A model generated the notes under the pieces. It saw only the letters and a list, made by a program, of their open reading frames with translations. It did not search any database and had not been told where the DNA came from. From NCBI GenBank assembly GCA_009746045.1, contig RPFO01001177.1, forward strand, positions 1 through 42,147: 42,147 nt of DNA, given 5' to 3'. Positions 24,642-33,329 of this stretch are shown in pieces. How positions within the stretch are numbered: the stretch's first letter is position 1; the number at the start of each line of letters is the position of its first letter. This DNA is from Mesostigma viride (taxonomy: Eukaryota > Streptophyta > Mesostigmatophyceae > Mesostigmatales > Mesostigmataceae). A program made the translations under genes and the position numbers.

Positions 24642-25538
24642 TCACGGACTTTCGCGGGCTGTACACGAAGAAGGGGGGGCTTCGGCACCGGCCATCGCCG
24701 GGCGGCACAGGGGGCACTTGACCCCCCCCTCTATCCCCACGCGCCTGGCCTCCTCCACGGCGGCGACGGCGCAGTCCACGCACACGCCGTGCTCGTGCTC
24801 GTGCCCCGCGGGGTCGAGCAGCATGTCCGTGGCCCTCGCGCACTTCCCACACGCGACCAGAGCCCCGTTGCAGCCCTTCCCCGCAGCGCGCAGGAGGGCG
24901 GAGAGGGCGTCCGCGGCCTCCTCGAAGAGCTGCCCCCCTGGCAGGGCGTGCGGGTCGTGCATGCGCGCCCGCTCCTTGCACCACTCGCCGTCGGCCTTGT
25001 CCCCCAGCACGGCGGCGACGAACCTGCGCACCTCGCCACTCTCGGCCGCGCGCGCGCGCCCGTCCACCACCCGTGCGGCAGGCAGCGCCGGCCTCCTCTC
25101 CAGCGGCGCGGAGGGGGGCTCGGCCCTCAGCCAGGTGACGAAGGGGGCGAACAGGTCGGGGTGCAGCCACACGCCCATGCAGGGCCCCTCGCGCATCAGG
25201 TTTATCACGGCGGGCAGGCGGTCGGCCTCGCACTCGCCCTCCTCGCTGCACTGGCTGCGGGGCGGGTTTATCTCCTCGGCCACCCGCTCGATGGCCTCCG
25301 AGCCCTCGTCGCACGTGAGCCAGCGCCTGTACGAGGGGGCGCCGGAGGGCCTGGCCACGGCCAGCGCGAGGGACTGCATGTGGAAGTACTGGGGCGGACC
25401 TCTGTGGTCCAGCAGCAGCGTGACGAGGGAGGCGCCCTTGCGGAAGAGGGGATGCGCTTCCTCTCTCACCATCCACACGCGCAGATCATTGTCCTGGGCG
25501 TGCGGCCCCAGGAACCAGAAGAAGTCGGTCATCATCAT
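24642..25538 (-). CDS. KilA-N domain plus RING finger protein (p28-like)
   Basis: The start is MMMTDFFWFLG at 25538, giving 298 residues. The N-terminal half resembles a KilA-N DNA-binding domain: FHMQSLALAVARP, RRWLTCDEGSEAI and especially GVWLHPDLFAPFVTWLRAEP, the characteristic 'hpdL...f..W' ending. The C-terminal 75 residues hold a RING-type metal site: CGKC, then HEHEHGVCVDC and KCPLCRP. This combination is the poxvirus p28-type architecture. Those proteins are ubiquitin ligases acting at viral factories, so a ligase role here is a reasonable inference. It could counterbalance the OTU protease in the same window. No frameshift is seen. Confidence 0.72.
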   Translation of the reverse strand: MMMTDFFWFLGPHAQDNDLRVWMVREEAHPLFRKGASLVTLLLDHRGPPQYFHMQSLALAVARPSGAPSYRRWLTCDEGSEAIERVAEEINPPRSQCSEEGECEADRLPAVINLMREGPCMGVWLHPDLFAPFVTWLRAEPPSAPLERRPALPAARVVDGRARAAESGEVRRFVAAVLGDKADGEWCKERARMHDPHALPGGQLFEEAADALSALLRAAGKGCNGALVACGKCARATDMLLDPAGHEHEHGVCVDCAVAAVEEARRVGIEGGVKCPLCRPAMAGAEAPPSSCTARESP

Positions 25539-26152
25539 GGCTACGGAAGCGACTAAACGTCCGCGGACGCGGCCACTGGAGAAAGGGGGGACACGGACTG
25601 CCCACGACAGAAAGGGGAGGACGCGGACGGGGAGGAGGACGGGAGAGCGAGGATTTTGGCCGCGAGTTCCCCGCAAGTGCCGTACGATCCCGGCAAACGG
25701 ACGCGCCACTCACCTGGAACGACGGCAGATCCACGCCGGATGACGCGTGCGCCGGAGAAACGACGTGGCGCGCTCCTGTCCACGAACGGCCGAGCAGGGG
25801 CTGGAAAGGGTGCCGTCAGACGGGGAAATCGGGAGGAGCTCGCGGGCGAGTGCGAAATCGCGACGAGAACGCGAGGGGCTCACCTGGAGCGGGAGACCAC
25901 TGGGGGAAGACGACGGATTCGCGGCAACCCTGCAGCCACGAGGAGACGAGAAAGAACGCGCAAAACGCGAGCAACGCGTCGAGAGTTGCGTGAGGAGACG
26001 GAGGGGGCGCGTGTCGACGGGGAATGGCGAGCGATATTCGTTGCGCCTGGAAACTAGCGGGCCAATTACTCACCTGCCAATTTCGTAGCCAACGAACGAC
26101 CCTAAATTCCCTCGTCAATTTCCCACGCGGCTAGGCATCCCGCGGCTAGCAT

Positions 26153-26242
26153 CCTAATTTTCCCGAGCCTCTAATTTGTCTCCCTAATTTTCCCGAGCCT
26201 CTAATTCGTCTCCCTAATTTTCCCGAGCTTCTAATTCGTCTG
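26153..26242. repeat. Three 30-bp tandem repeats
   Basis: The unit cctaattttcccgagcctct... starts at 26153, 26183 and 26213 with few mismatches. It lies in non-coding sequence and is AT-richer than its surroundings. Confidence 0.85.
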
Positions 26243-26495
26243 CCAAAAATCCCGCCTCGCTGCCTCTGCGCACGACTTGTAATTTCATTGAATTCGGTCA
26301 TGGAGGCGTCGTGCGCAGGCGCGGAAGCGGGGCAGCGCGCGCTGGAGGGCTGATTCCCGTGGCCGTGCCGTCCGGCCATCGTCCGGGCAAGGCAGGGAAC
26401 GGGCCGGGCAGAAATCGTACGCGTCGTACTCTCTGCGCCTTTAGTCCCGCGGGGCCTCGGTACGAATTCTACGACCCGAGAGCCGGCTGGGTGGA

Positions 26496-26644
26496 CGGGA
26501 TTTCGGGGGGAGATTGCGGCTATCCTCTCCTCTCCTTTTTTTTTTATGACTGATGTAAAAAAGAACAGTACTAGGTAGCAACCTAGTAGAGAAGTTGTTG
26601 GGTACGCCCCCCGGGATTGCTGCAATCTCCCCCCCAAAAATCCG
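26496..26644. repeat. Imperfect 30-bp inverted repeat
   Basis: The arm 26496-26525 is the near reverse complement of 26614-26644 (core GCAATCTCCCCCC), separated by about 88 bases that include a T10 tract. Two mismatches and two small indels are visible. It could fold as a hairpin or be a remnant of a small mobile element. Confidence 0.6.
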
Positions 26645-27248
26645 TACGTACGGCTGTACGAGAAAAGTACCTTCCGGCCCTGGACTGACGCTGGCGAATC
26701 GGTACGCCGCACAGATTTGTGGCCGGACGAGGGGATCCCGGGGAAAGAGGGACGGCGGGGAGATCCGCGGGAATCTTCTGACACATGTTCAGAGTCCAGT
26801 CGTACGGACCCCCAATCGGCACCGGACATCAGATCGTACGGAATTCGCTGAATCTTCGCGGTACTGCCTGGGAGAGCGCGGAAGTACCCGAATTAGTACG
26901 GCAACGCCGGAGAGCTCACGAAAGCGCCAGAAACCGTACGGCCTTGCCGCCACTCTGCGAAAAGCGCGGAGAATCCGATCGTCGCCGTAAAAAAGCGCAA
27001 ATTTTCGTACAACCCCCGAGGGCCTGCGAGTCCAGGCCGTCGCGTCCTCGGACATTGCCCGTTTTCCTCCGTCCGTCGACTACACGCCAACTGCCCGTGG
27101 CCCCGTCCGTCCAACCTGCGCCTACTGCCGACTGCCCGAGGCCCCGTCCGTCCAACCTGCGCCGACTGTCGACCCCCCGTCTGCCCGAGCCCCCGTCCGC
27201 CCCCTGCGCCGTCTGCCCGAGGCCCCGTCCGTCCACCCTCCCCCGCCC

Positions 27249-28566
27249 ATGGGCAGCCACGTGGCGGAGGGGTGGCAGCGCCCGGAGAGGGGGCGCGGCA
27301 GCTCGTTCCCGAACTCGTTCGACGTGGTGCTGACCACCCTGGACGACTACCTGGTCCGGCCCCCGCGGCCCATCCGCCCGTACGTCCGCACCGCCCCGGT
27401 GGACGGAGAGGTCTTCTACAACGCGAGGGACGTGGCCGTGGCCGTCACCGAGCGGCTGGACTTCAGGGGCACCAAGAGGCTGGTGGAGGCCGTCGCCGCG
27501 CCGACCGCGGACGGGCGCCGGACCGCCGTGGACTTGGAGAACAAGAAGGGGGGGTACCACCTGGCCCGGAGCGTCCTCAAGCCCTTCCTGCTGCGGCTGC
27601 CCTGCCCCGCCGACGGCGTCGACAAGAGGGCGGCCGTGTGCAATCACCTGATCGCCGAGCTGGGCCTGGCCGCGGCGGGGATGATCGTGCGCAGGGGGGA
27701 GGTGCAGGCCGCGGTCGGCCCGGCCGCTGGGGGAGGAGCGGGGGGCGGCGCTCGAGCGCGAGGTGGAGCGGCGCAAGGTCCAGCTGAGCATGGACGTGGC
27801 CAGGTGCGAGGCCTGGAAGGAGGAGTACGACTGGGCCTGGGTGAACCCGGAGGCGCCAGGGGCGGAGGAGTGCCTCCGCAAGAAGAGCAAGGAGTGGGCG
27901 CGCGTCGAGCACGAGTACTGCGAGGCGACCAACCTGCTCAGGCTGCTCTCCCTCTGCCCCCTCCCCTACACGTCCAAGCTGCCCTGGTTGGACGACCCGG
28001 AGGCCGCCCAGGCGGGGGAGACACCACCGCTGCCCCCGCCGTCAAGGTGGTGCTGCTGGAGGAGGAGCTCGCGGCCAAGAAGGCCGAGCTGGCCGCCCAG
28101 GCGGTGGCCTTGGAGAAGGAGGAGAAGGAGCTAAGGGCCCTGCGCGACCATATGGCCTCCCTGCGCATCCCGGACGGGGCCAAGGGGGCCAAGAAACGGT
28201 GCGCCGCCGACAAGGAAAACGAGCCCCCCCCTTCCACTCCCCCCCTTCTACCAGCTGACCCCCCCTGCCGCCGGGCGCGGCCTCTACTGCCTCACCCCCC
28301 CTCCGCCCGCCACCGTGTACTTTGCCGCCCACGCCCCGTCCCCCGTGCGCCCGGTCGCCCTCTTCTGCACGCACATGGAGAACGAGGTGGGCAAGGCGCT
28401 GGACATGATACGCAGCCCCGCCCTCGAGCCGCTGAGGCGCCAGCGGGACGAGGAAACCGACGCCCAGTATGCGGCCAGGGTGGCGTCCGCGCTGCACGCC
28501 TGCGCGTGTGTGCCAGCGGTCCGCACCGCCATCCAGGCGCTGCACATGTCGGGCGTGCTGAGGTGA
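27249..28566 (+). CDS. Hypothetical viral protein with central coiled coil (three frameshifts)
   Basis: The gene starts at ATG 27249. Its first 150 residues include YVRTAPVDGEVFYNARDVAVAV and KKGGYHLARSVLKPFLLRLP, with a feel of BRO/MSV199-like DNA-binding domains (weak). The frame breaks near 27693-27725 at a G6 run. It resumes with GEERGAALEREVERRKVQ and WKEEYDWAWVNPEAPGAEEC, breaks again near 28013-28018, continues as a coiled coil (VVLLEEELAAKKAELAAQ), and breaks a third time at a C8 tract (28224-28231). The last part (GRGLYCLTPPPPATVYFAA, ALFCTHMENEVGKALDMI) ends at 28566. Restored length is about 435 residues. All three breaks coincide with C/G runs. Function unknown. Confidence 0.5.
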
Positions 28567-29032
28567 CGGAAGGGTCCGAGCGGCCTGACTTAGGGGCGGG
28601 GGTGCGCGTCTAGATGGTTTTGTCCCAGTTGCCCACATGCTCTCGAACGTGTTACTGATTAAATCTATTATTCCTAAATGATCAATGAATCGCGTGTGTT
28701 CAATGAATGTATCATAATCACAGAAATCATTTATTCATTCAGGCGAGTCCTACCTACTATTTATATTACAAGCTCTGGACATGAGAACCGCTGGTCAATG
28801 ATAGTAAGGGGAGAGTCCCCATGCATCAAGAATACACGCATACAAGGCCAGTCCGAAAAAAATGCCCCCTGAAAGTTAGGTACATGAAAGGGCCCTGGAC
28901 AATATTCCTATGGTGCGTCTGCGGAAATAAAAAGGAGCACGCCACAAGGGCCGCGGAGGCCATGCTGGGGCGGCCCACGTCGCCGGCCAGGAGCTCCAGG
29001 GACAGCGAACACAAGAACAGCCTGGAATTCCC
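28567..29032. other. AT-richer intergenic region, no gene seen
   Basis: The stretch contains several short inverted words around TCAATGAAT/ATTCATTCA (28680-28745) and no frame with credible coding character. It separates the plus-strand coiled-coil gene from the end of the minus-strand SET-like gene and probably holds both 3' ends. Confidence 0.4.
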
Positions 29033-30657
29033 TCAGGCGCATCCCTCCGAGCGCGAACGCTTGACCCTCGGCTGATCGTTCTGACTGCAATCCTCGGCCG
29101 CCCGCAGCAGGAAGGGAGAGCAGCTGATGGCACACATCGCAGGGAACGCGGTGCCCTGCTCGCCGCCGTCGTCATCCTCGTCCTCATCCTTGAGGTCGTC
29201 GCAATCCTCATCCTCCAAATCCTCCTCCTCCTCCTCCTCCTCCTCCTCCTCCTCCTCCTGTTTAGGGTCCTCCTCCTCCTGTTTGGGATCCTCCTCCATC
29301 ACGGACTCCTCCTCCTCCTCCTCCTCCTCATCCCACACCCTCATCACGCCCTTCCCCTTGCCAGAATACCCCTTCCCCTTGCCGCTCCCCATGCCAGAAC
29401 CCCCCTTCCCCTTGCCGCTCCCCATGCCAGAACCCCCCTTCCCCTTGCCGCTCCCCATGCCAGAACCCCCCTTCCCCTTGCTGCTCCCGGCCTTGCCAGA
29501 CCCCCGCAAGAGGAGTGCCAGACCCTTCTCCTCCTCGCCGTCGCTGCCGCTGTCGCTGCCCTCCATCCAAGTCATGCCGCTAGGGCGGCGCTCCGGACGT
29601 CCAGAATGCCCCCAGGAGGCGCGGTTCTCGCGCGTCAAAGCGGGAAGGGAGCCGGTGGTGCTGACACAGAATCGCGTGCCGCTGCGATCCAGAATCAGCT
29701 CTTGCCCCCCCCAAATCCGTTGGGTGGTCCGCACCCGCAGGGCGGTCACCCCCTGCACGTTCCCAAACACCAACTCGCAGTTGGGCTCCTTCTTCGCCTC
29801 GCCAGCGTCCCGGATGAAATCAGACTCGTTGCAGTACCGGGAGGAGTCCAGCAAGCAGGCCACGCCGCGCTCCTCCCACAAAAAAACAGTTTTTGCGGCG
29901 TTCTCCACCGGAACTGCGCCGAACGGAACCGGACGCACTGCGTATCGCTGCTCGCCGCCCGCATTGATGACGTATTGACGTGCCCTGATGCCACCCTTCG
30001 CGTTGGTGCACACCACCTTGGCAAAACGCTGACCGTTCTTGCGCTTCCAAACCACCGCGATTTGGCGATTCGTGACGGCCCCGACCTGCTGGTTCATGAT
30101 TTGCATCCCAGGGGAGTTGGGGTGGTCATCGCCAGCGGGCTCGATGGCCGTGGTGGTGTACACTCGACCGTCGTCTGCCCCGATGGTCCGCGCGTATCTC
30201 TTCGTGCCCAATTCGATGCCGGAGCGGGCTGCAGCGCACCGAGGAACAAATCACGAGCAGGCAGGCATGGGAAGAAGGGAAAGAGAAACGTAAGCACGCG
30301 AAACGCCGAATGTGGAAAAGATCGAGACGACAGGTCGAGATAAACCGTGGCTACTTGGCCCTTCCCTCTTCAGCCATGGAACAAATCACGAGCAGGCAGG
30401 CAGGGAAACGTAAGCTTGCTAGGAACGTAAGCTCGCGAAGGAAGTGCCAGGAACCTCTTCAGCCATGGAACAAGACGGGCAGGCGCGCCCCTTCTCGAGA
30501 AATACCCAACAGGCGACCAGAAACGCGACACGAGCGAGACCCCCCAATCTACCCTGAAAACACACACACTGCAGCGGCTACCAGGCGCAGTCGCAGTCAC
30601 GTGCAGCTCACCGTTGGCGATCTTCCGGTCTTGTGCCGATGCGAACGTGTTTGCCAT
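29033..30657 (-). CDS. SET-domain-like protein, spliced (exons 30657-30612 and 30228-29033)
   Basis: Exon 1 encodes MANTFASAQDRKIAN plus one base. A GTGAGC donor at 30611 and a pyrimidine-rich tract ending CTGCAG at 30229 join it in phase to exon 2 (ARSGIELGTKRY...). Without splicing, exon 2 has no ATG, and a stop lies just upstream of it. The spliced product is about 413 residues. SET-like features are the N-terminal 'K-I-x-ARSGIEL-G' segment, RYCNES (146-151), EPNCELVF (163-170) and RTTQRIWGGQELILD (182-196), matching RFINHS, PNC and GEELxxDY. The last Tyr appears changed (DR), so activity is uncertain. Viral SET proteins such as chlorovirus vSET methylate host histones. The C-terminal half has 11-residue GSGMGSGKGKG repeats and long Glu/Asp runs. 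A TATA box lies about 110 bases upstream. Confidence 0.62.
29378..29476 (-). repeat. 33-bp tandem repeats in the SET-like gene
   Basis: Three copies start at 29378, 29411 and 29444, with a diverged copy at 29477. They encode 11-residue Gly/Lys/Ser/Met units. Acidic GAG-type microsatellites flank them (29160-29335). Confidence 0.85.
30229..30611 (-). other. Spliceosomal intron (383 nt) in the SET-like gene
   Basis: On the minus strand it runs GTGAGC...CTGCAG with a strongly pyrimidine-rich stretch 25-60 bases before the acceptor. It contains an internal direct repeat: a word beginning gaacaaatcacgagcaggca at about 30242 and again at about 30377. Several AACGTAAGC words lie on the plus strand. 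Splicing restores an ATG-initiated frame in correct phase. Confidence 0.65.
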
Positions 30658-30765
30658 GGTGGTAGGCGAGTCTGAGAGAGGGAGTGCAGCCGTCCGGCGA
30701 GGTGTCAGCCGTCAGTGCGGTGGGAGTTCGTCAGTCGAGCGGTGACCCACAGGACAAACGAGCGG

Positions 30766-30778
30766 GTCTTTATACCCA
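30766..30778 (-). promoter_or_regulatory. TATA box of the SET-like gene
   Basis: On the minus strand GGTATAAAGACCC (TATAAA at 30774-30769) lies about 112 bases upstream of the SET-like ATG. It matches the box upstream of the ssDNA-binding-like gene at 12 of 13 positions or better. Confidence 0.55.
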
Positions 30779-31032
30779 CCGGCCGTTCGTTTGAACTTGG
30801 GCGCCCAGATCCGGCTGATGTCACGGGCGCCCTGGCGCGGGAAAAGCGAATTTTGGGCGGCAAAGGGGAGCCAAGACAGCGGGAACTGGAAGCAGACGGA
30901 ATCTTCGTCCGCCCACCAGGCTCTCGTCCGCCCATCCACTTGGCGCGGGATCATCAAGTGGGCTGCACCGAGCCCCTCCCGAGCCCCCCGCTGGCTTGGC
31001 ACCACCGTCTTCCTCGTCTGACCGCCAGCTCC

Positions 31033-32247
31033 ATGGGGAACGTCGCAGGCGTTGTCCAGTCCGCTGCCAAATTGCGAGATGGCGAGAAGAGCGATCTCCT
31101 CGACCGAATTCTCCTGGGATGCTTGCCCTTGGCGGACGACGTCGTGAGGATTTACCTCGCTGTTCGAGATAGGAAGACGGCTGTGCTGCAGGTGGACAGA
31201 GAGGAAGCCAACCAGGTGTACAAACGTCTCAGGCTCTTGCTGCATCCAGACAAATGCCGAATTCAAGAAGCCACCGACGCCTTCCAGCGGCTCACCTCCT
31301 CGTGGGAACGCGTCGAGGCTGCGGAAGGGGAGTACCATTTTCGCGTGGTGTCGGGCGGGAGGCGTCAACCCCAGGAGGATGGGGAGTGGGACGACTTGTG
31401 GGCCCGTGCGTTCAACGCCGGCATGCGTTCTCAACGGTCCTGCGAGGTGGAGGCCTGCCGTTTCGCCGACTACATGATTTGCCACTGTGTCGTGGCCGTC
31501 GGTGATCTTCCCACGAACCACGACGTCGCCATCGCGGACCTGCAGGCCGTGTTTTCGTCTGTCGATTCCTGGGGGCGTCAGAAGACGGCGGCCCTCGTCT
31601 CCGCGATTTCCGACAAGCTGTTCAGAGTGCGCGGCCCTGCCCCCCCTTTGATGAGGGACTGGGCTTATAACCTGGTGCTGGACACACTGGCCAAGGAGAG
31701 GTGGAAGATCCTTTTTGAGAGGAAGCAGCTCCAGGACCCCACCTACACATTGCACCAGTTTTACATGGAGCATCCAGACCACCGCCCCCTGGACTACGTG
31801 CCATCCCAGGCCTCTGCGACGCCCGCCCCTCCCCCCTCACGCCTGTCAGCCTGTCTGGCCTCTGCGAGGGAGAGCGGGCTCCCTTCGCCCCCTGGGCGGC
31901 GCCGGCAGAGGGGGCGCCCTGTCACGCCGGGGTGCGTGTGGGGATTCCCACCTGGAGCACGCGAGCAGCAGGAGGAGGAGGAGGAGTCGGGGGGCGAGGG
32001 CCAGAGCAGACCTAGGAAGCGGGGGCGGGACCGGGAGGAGGAGAACCAGAGCAGGCTGGGCGTGAGGCGCAGGCTGAGGAGGTTTGCCGACAGGGTGGCG
32101 CCCCCCAGCGCGCGCGTGAGGGAGCGCGTGTCAGAAATCTACGACGACTTTGCCGAGACCGCGCCTGCTGCTCCTCCTCCTCCGCCGCCGCCGCGCCCCG
32201 TCCCCCGCAGGGATGGCGACATTCGCAGCTTCTTCGCAAAAGTGTGA
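31033..32247 (+). CDS. J-domain protein with myristoylation-type N-terminus and C-terminal PIP-like end
   Basis: An ATG at 31033 gives 404 residues. MGNVAG fits N-myristoylation (Gly2). Residues about 58-92 (EEANQVYKRLRLLLHPDKCRIQEATDAFQRL) form a J domain with the HPD tripeptide, the motif that stimulates Hsp70 ATPase. The middle is helical with Cys/His pairs (CEVEACRFADYMICHC). The last 150 residues are disordered: Pro-rich, acidic, then basic nuclear-localisation-like clusters (RPRKRGRDR, RRRLRR). The final residues GDIRSFFAKV resemble a PCNA-interacting peptide (I-x-x-F-F), lacking the leading Gln. Membrane tethering, chaperone recruitment and a nuclear or PCNA signal in one protein is unusual. 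It shares its first 45 residues with the protein at 33330. Confidence 0.68.
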   Translation: MGNVAGVVQSAAKLRDGEKSDLLDRILLGCLPLADDVVRIYLAVRDRKTAVLQVDREEANQVYKRLRLLLHPDKCRIQEATDAFQRLTSSWERVEAAEGEYHFRVVSGGRRQPQEDGEWDDLWARAFNAGMRSQRSCEVEACRFADYMICHCVVAVGDLPTNHDVAIADLQAVFSSVDSWGRQKTAALVSAISDKLFRVRGPAPPLMRDWAYNLVLDTLAKERWKILFERKQLQDPTYTLHQFYMEHPDHRPLDYVPSQASATPAPPPSRLSACLASARESGLPSPPGRRRQRGRPVTPGCVWGFPPGAREQQEEEEESGGEGQSRPRKRGRDREEENQSRLGVRRRLRRFADRVAPPSARVRERVSEIYDDFAETAPAAPPPPPPPRPVPRRDGDIRSFFAKV

Positions 32248-32328
32248 TGTATTATAGATCTTATTTCAGTGTGTTATGTTTGATCATGAGTGGACGACAA
32301 GTGGGGGTCGTGTATTTATTTACAAATG

Positions 32329-32345
32329 AATAAATTCCCAATAAA
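32329..32345 (+). terminator. Two AATAAA poly(A)-signal-like words after the J-domain gene
   Basis: AATAAA occurs at 32329-32334 and 32340-32345, 82-98 bases after the stop codon, in an AT-rich stretch. This is a normal position for eukaryote-type 3' processing. Confidence 0.45.
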
Positions 32346-32406
32346 TTTGCTTGCTTGCATGGGTATCTTGTTGGATTCTCGCGCGGGGCGCGCGGCATGC
32401 ACGCGT

Positions 32407-32783
32407 TTACTTTCTAGTCGCGCTGTTTTTTAGTTGCGAGGGCGCGCCGACCGCCTTAAGTAGCTCGCGCACCACGAACGCGGCCCGTTCGCTTGTTGGC
32501 AGTTTAGACGCGCGGGTCGTGATACCGCCGACCACCACTCTCCAAAACAGCGCCCCCCCCGCCTGTGCAAGCGTTCGTCGGCCGCAGTGACCAGTCTCCA
32601 TATGGACAGGATGGATTCCGGGTCCAGCAATGTGGACTCGGTCATTAGCACGGTGCGGACGTCGTGTTTCAGTTCATTTAAAACCGCTTCCTCGTGCCCC
32701 CCCCGTCCCGTGAGTGCCTTATCGTCCGCATTCTCCTCGCGGATCCTCTTCAGCTTGGACAACCCGGACAGGATCTCGTCCAT
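32407..32783 (-). CDS. Hypothetical small protein (frameshifted at a C8 tract)
   Basis: The gene starts at ATG 32783 (MDEILSGLSKLKRIREENADDK) and is helical and charged up to SIWRLVTAADERL. The frame then changes at the C8 run near 32551-32558 and continues GGALFWRVVVGGITTRASKLP and AAFVVRELLKAVGAPSQLK to 32407. The restored product is about 125 residues. No family recognised. Smooth amino-acid composition on both sides of the break supports one original gene. Confidence 0.5.
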
Positions 32784-33329
32784 CGCGACACGTCCGCGGA
32801 CAGGGTGACATAAATCGGGCGGTGTGTCAAGTGGGACCGGCCCGTGTGTACGTCGAGCACCTTAAAAACCAATTTCCTGGTCAAGGGCAAAACAAGACGG
32901 TAATGCAGTCGAACCAGAAAGCCAACAGGGAGGCCGCCCTAGCAGCTATGTGATTCTAAAAATGAATGAAAGCAAGTCTCATTACTTTCCTCACGTGTGT
33001 TGGTTGCTAAGGTAAACAATATCAAAATCCAAAGCAAAAATATATAAAAAAAGAAAAAAATCATAAAACCCTTTAATCCATGACACTACGGAGGTTCGAA
33101 CCCAGCACCACACGGAAAGTGACCACACGCAGCACGACCTCCGTCACGACGCACTCCGCCTACGGAATTTTGGGGGAAATAGAGTTATATATTAACGTTT
33201 AGCGGATGTGTGCACCGCCCCTGACACCCCGAGGCCGCGCGCGCGCTGCCCGTTGTGTACGTGGCTGACAACAAATGAAAATATATTCCCGTCGTCGAAG
33301 TGAGACGATGCTCTCCTCCTACAGCAGCC
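32784..33329. other. Intergenic region, AT-rich in part, no gene seen
   Basis: An A/T-dense stretch (32955-33075, including TATATAAAAAAAG) and a second GGTTCGAACC palindrome (about 33093-33102) are present. Neither strand folds into a convincing tRNA cloverleaf around the palindrome. A short TATA-like word (AAAATATATTCC, about 33278-33289) lies roughly 45 bases before the next gene. Confidence 0.4.

Larger units (their letters stand above)
25539..27248. other. 1.7-kb region without a convincing gene
   Basis: Many frames are open because the sequence is GC-rich, but none has a recognisable domain, normal amino-acid balance or an ATG start with a clear promoter. The stretch holds 30-bp tandem repeats (26153-26242), an imperfect inverted repeat (26496-26644), numerous GTAC/CGTACGG words (26410-27010) and three splice-donor-like sites on the minus strand (25713, 25883, 26073). 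It may be regulatory, or untranslated leader of the KilA-N/RING gene. Confidence 0.5.

Noticed and set aside
26146-26829. 227-codon minus-strand frame with a Gly-Lys-Leu-Arg repeat
   Set aside because: The repeated peptide is only a translation of the 30-bp tandem repeat. There is no domain and composition is erratic.
33060-33170. tRNA gene at the second GGTTCGAACCC site
   Set aside because: The T stem pairs only partly, and no acceptor or anticodon arm can be drawn with normal spacing on either strand.
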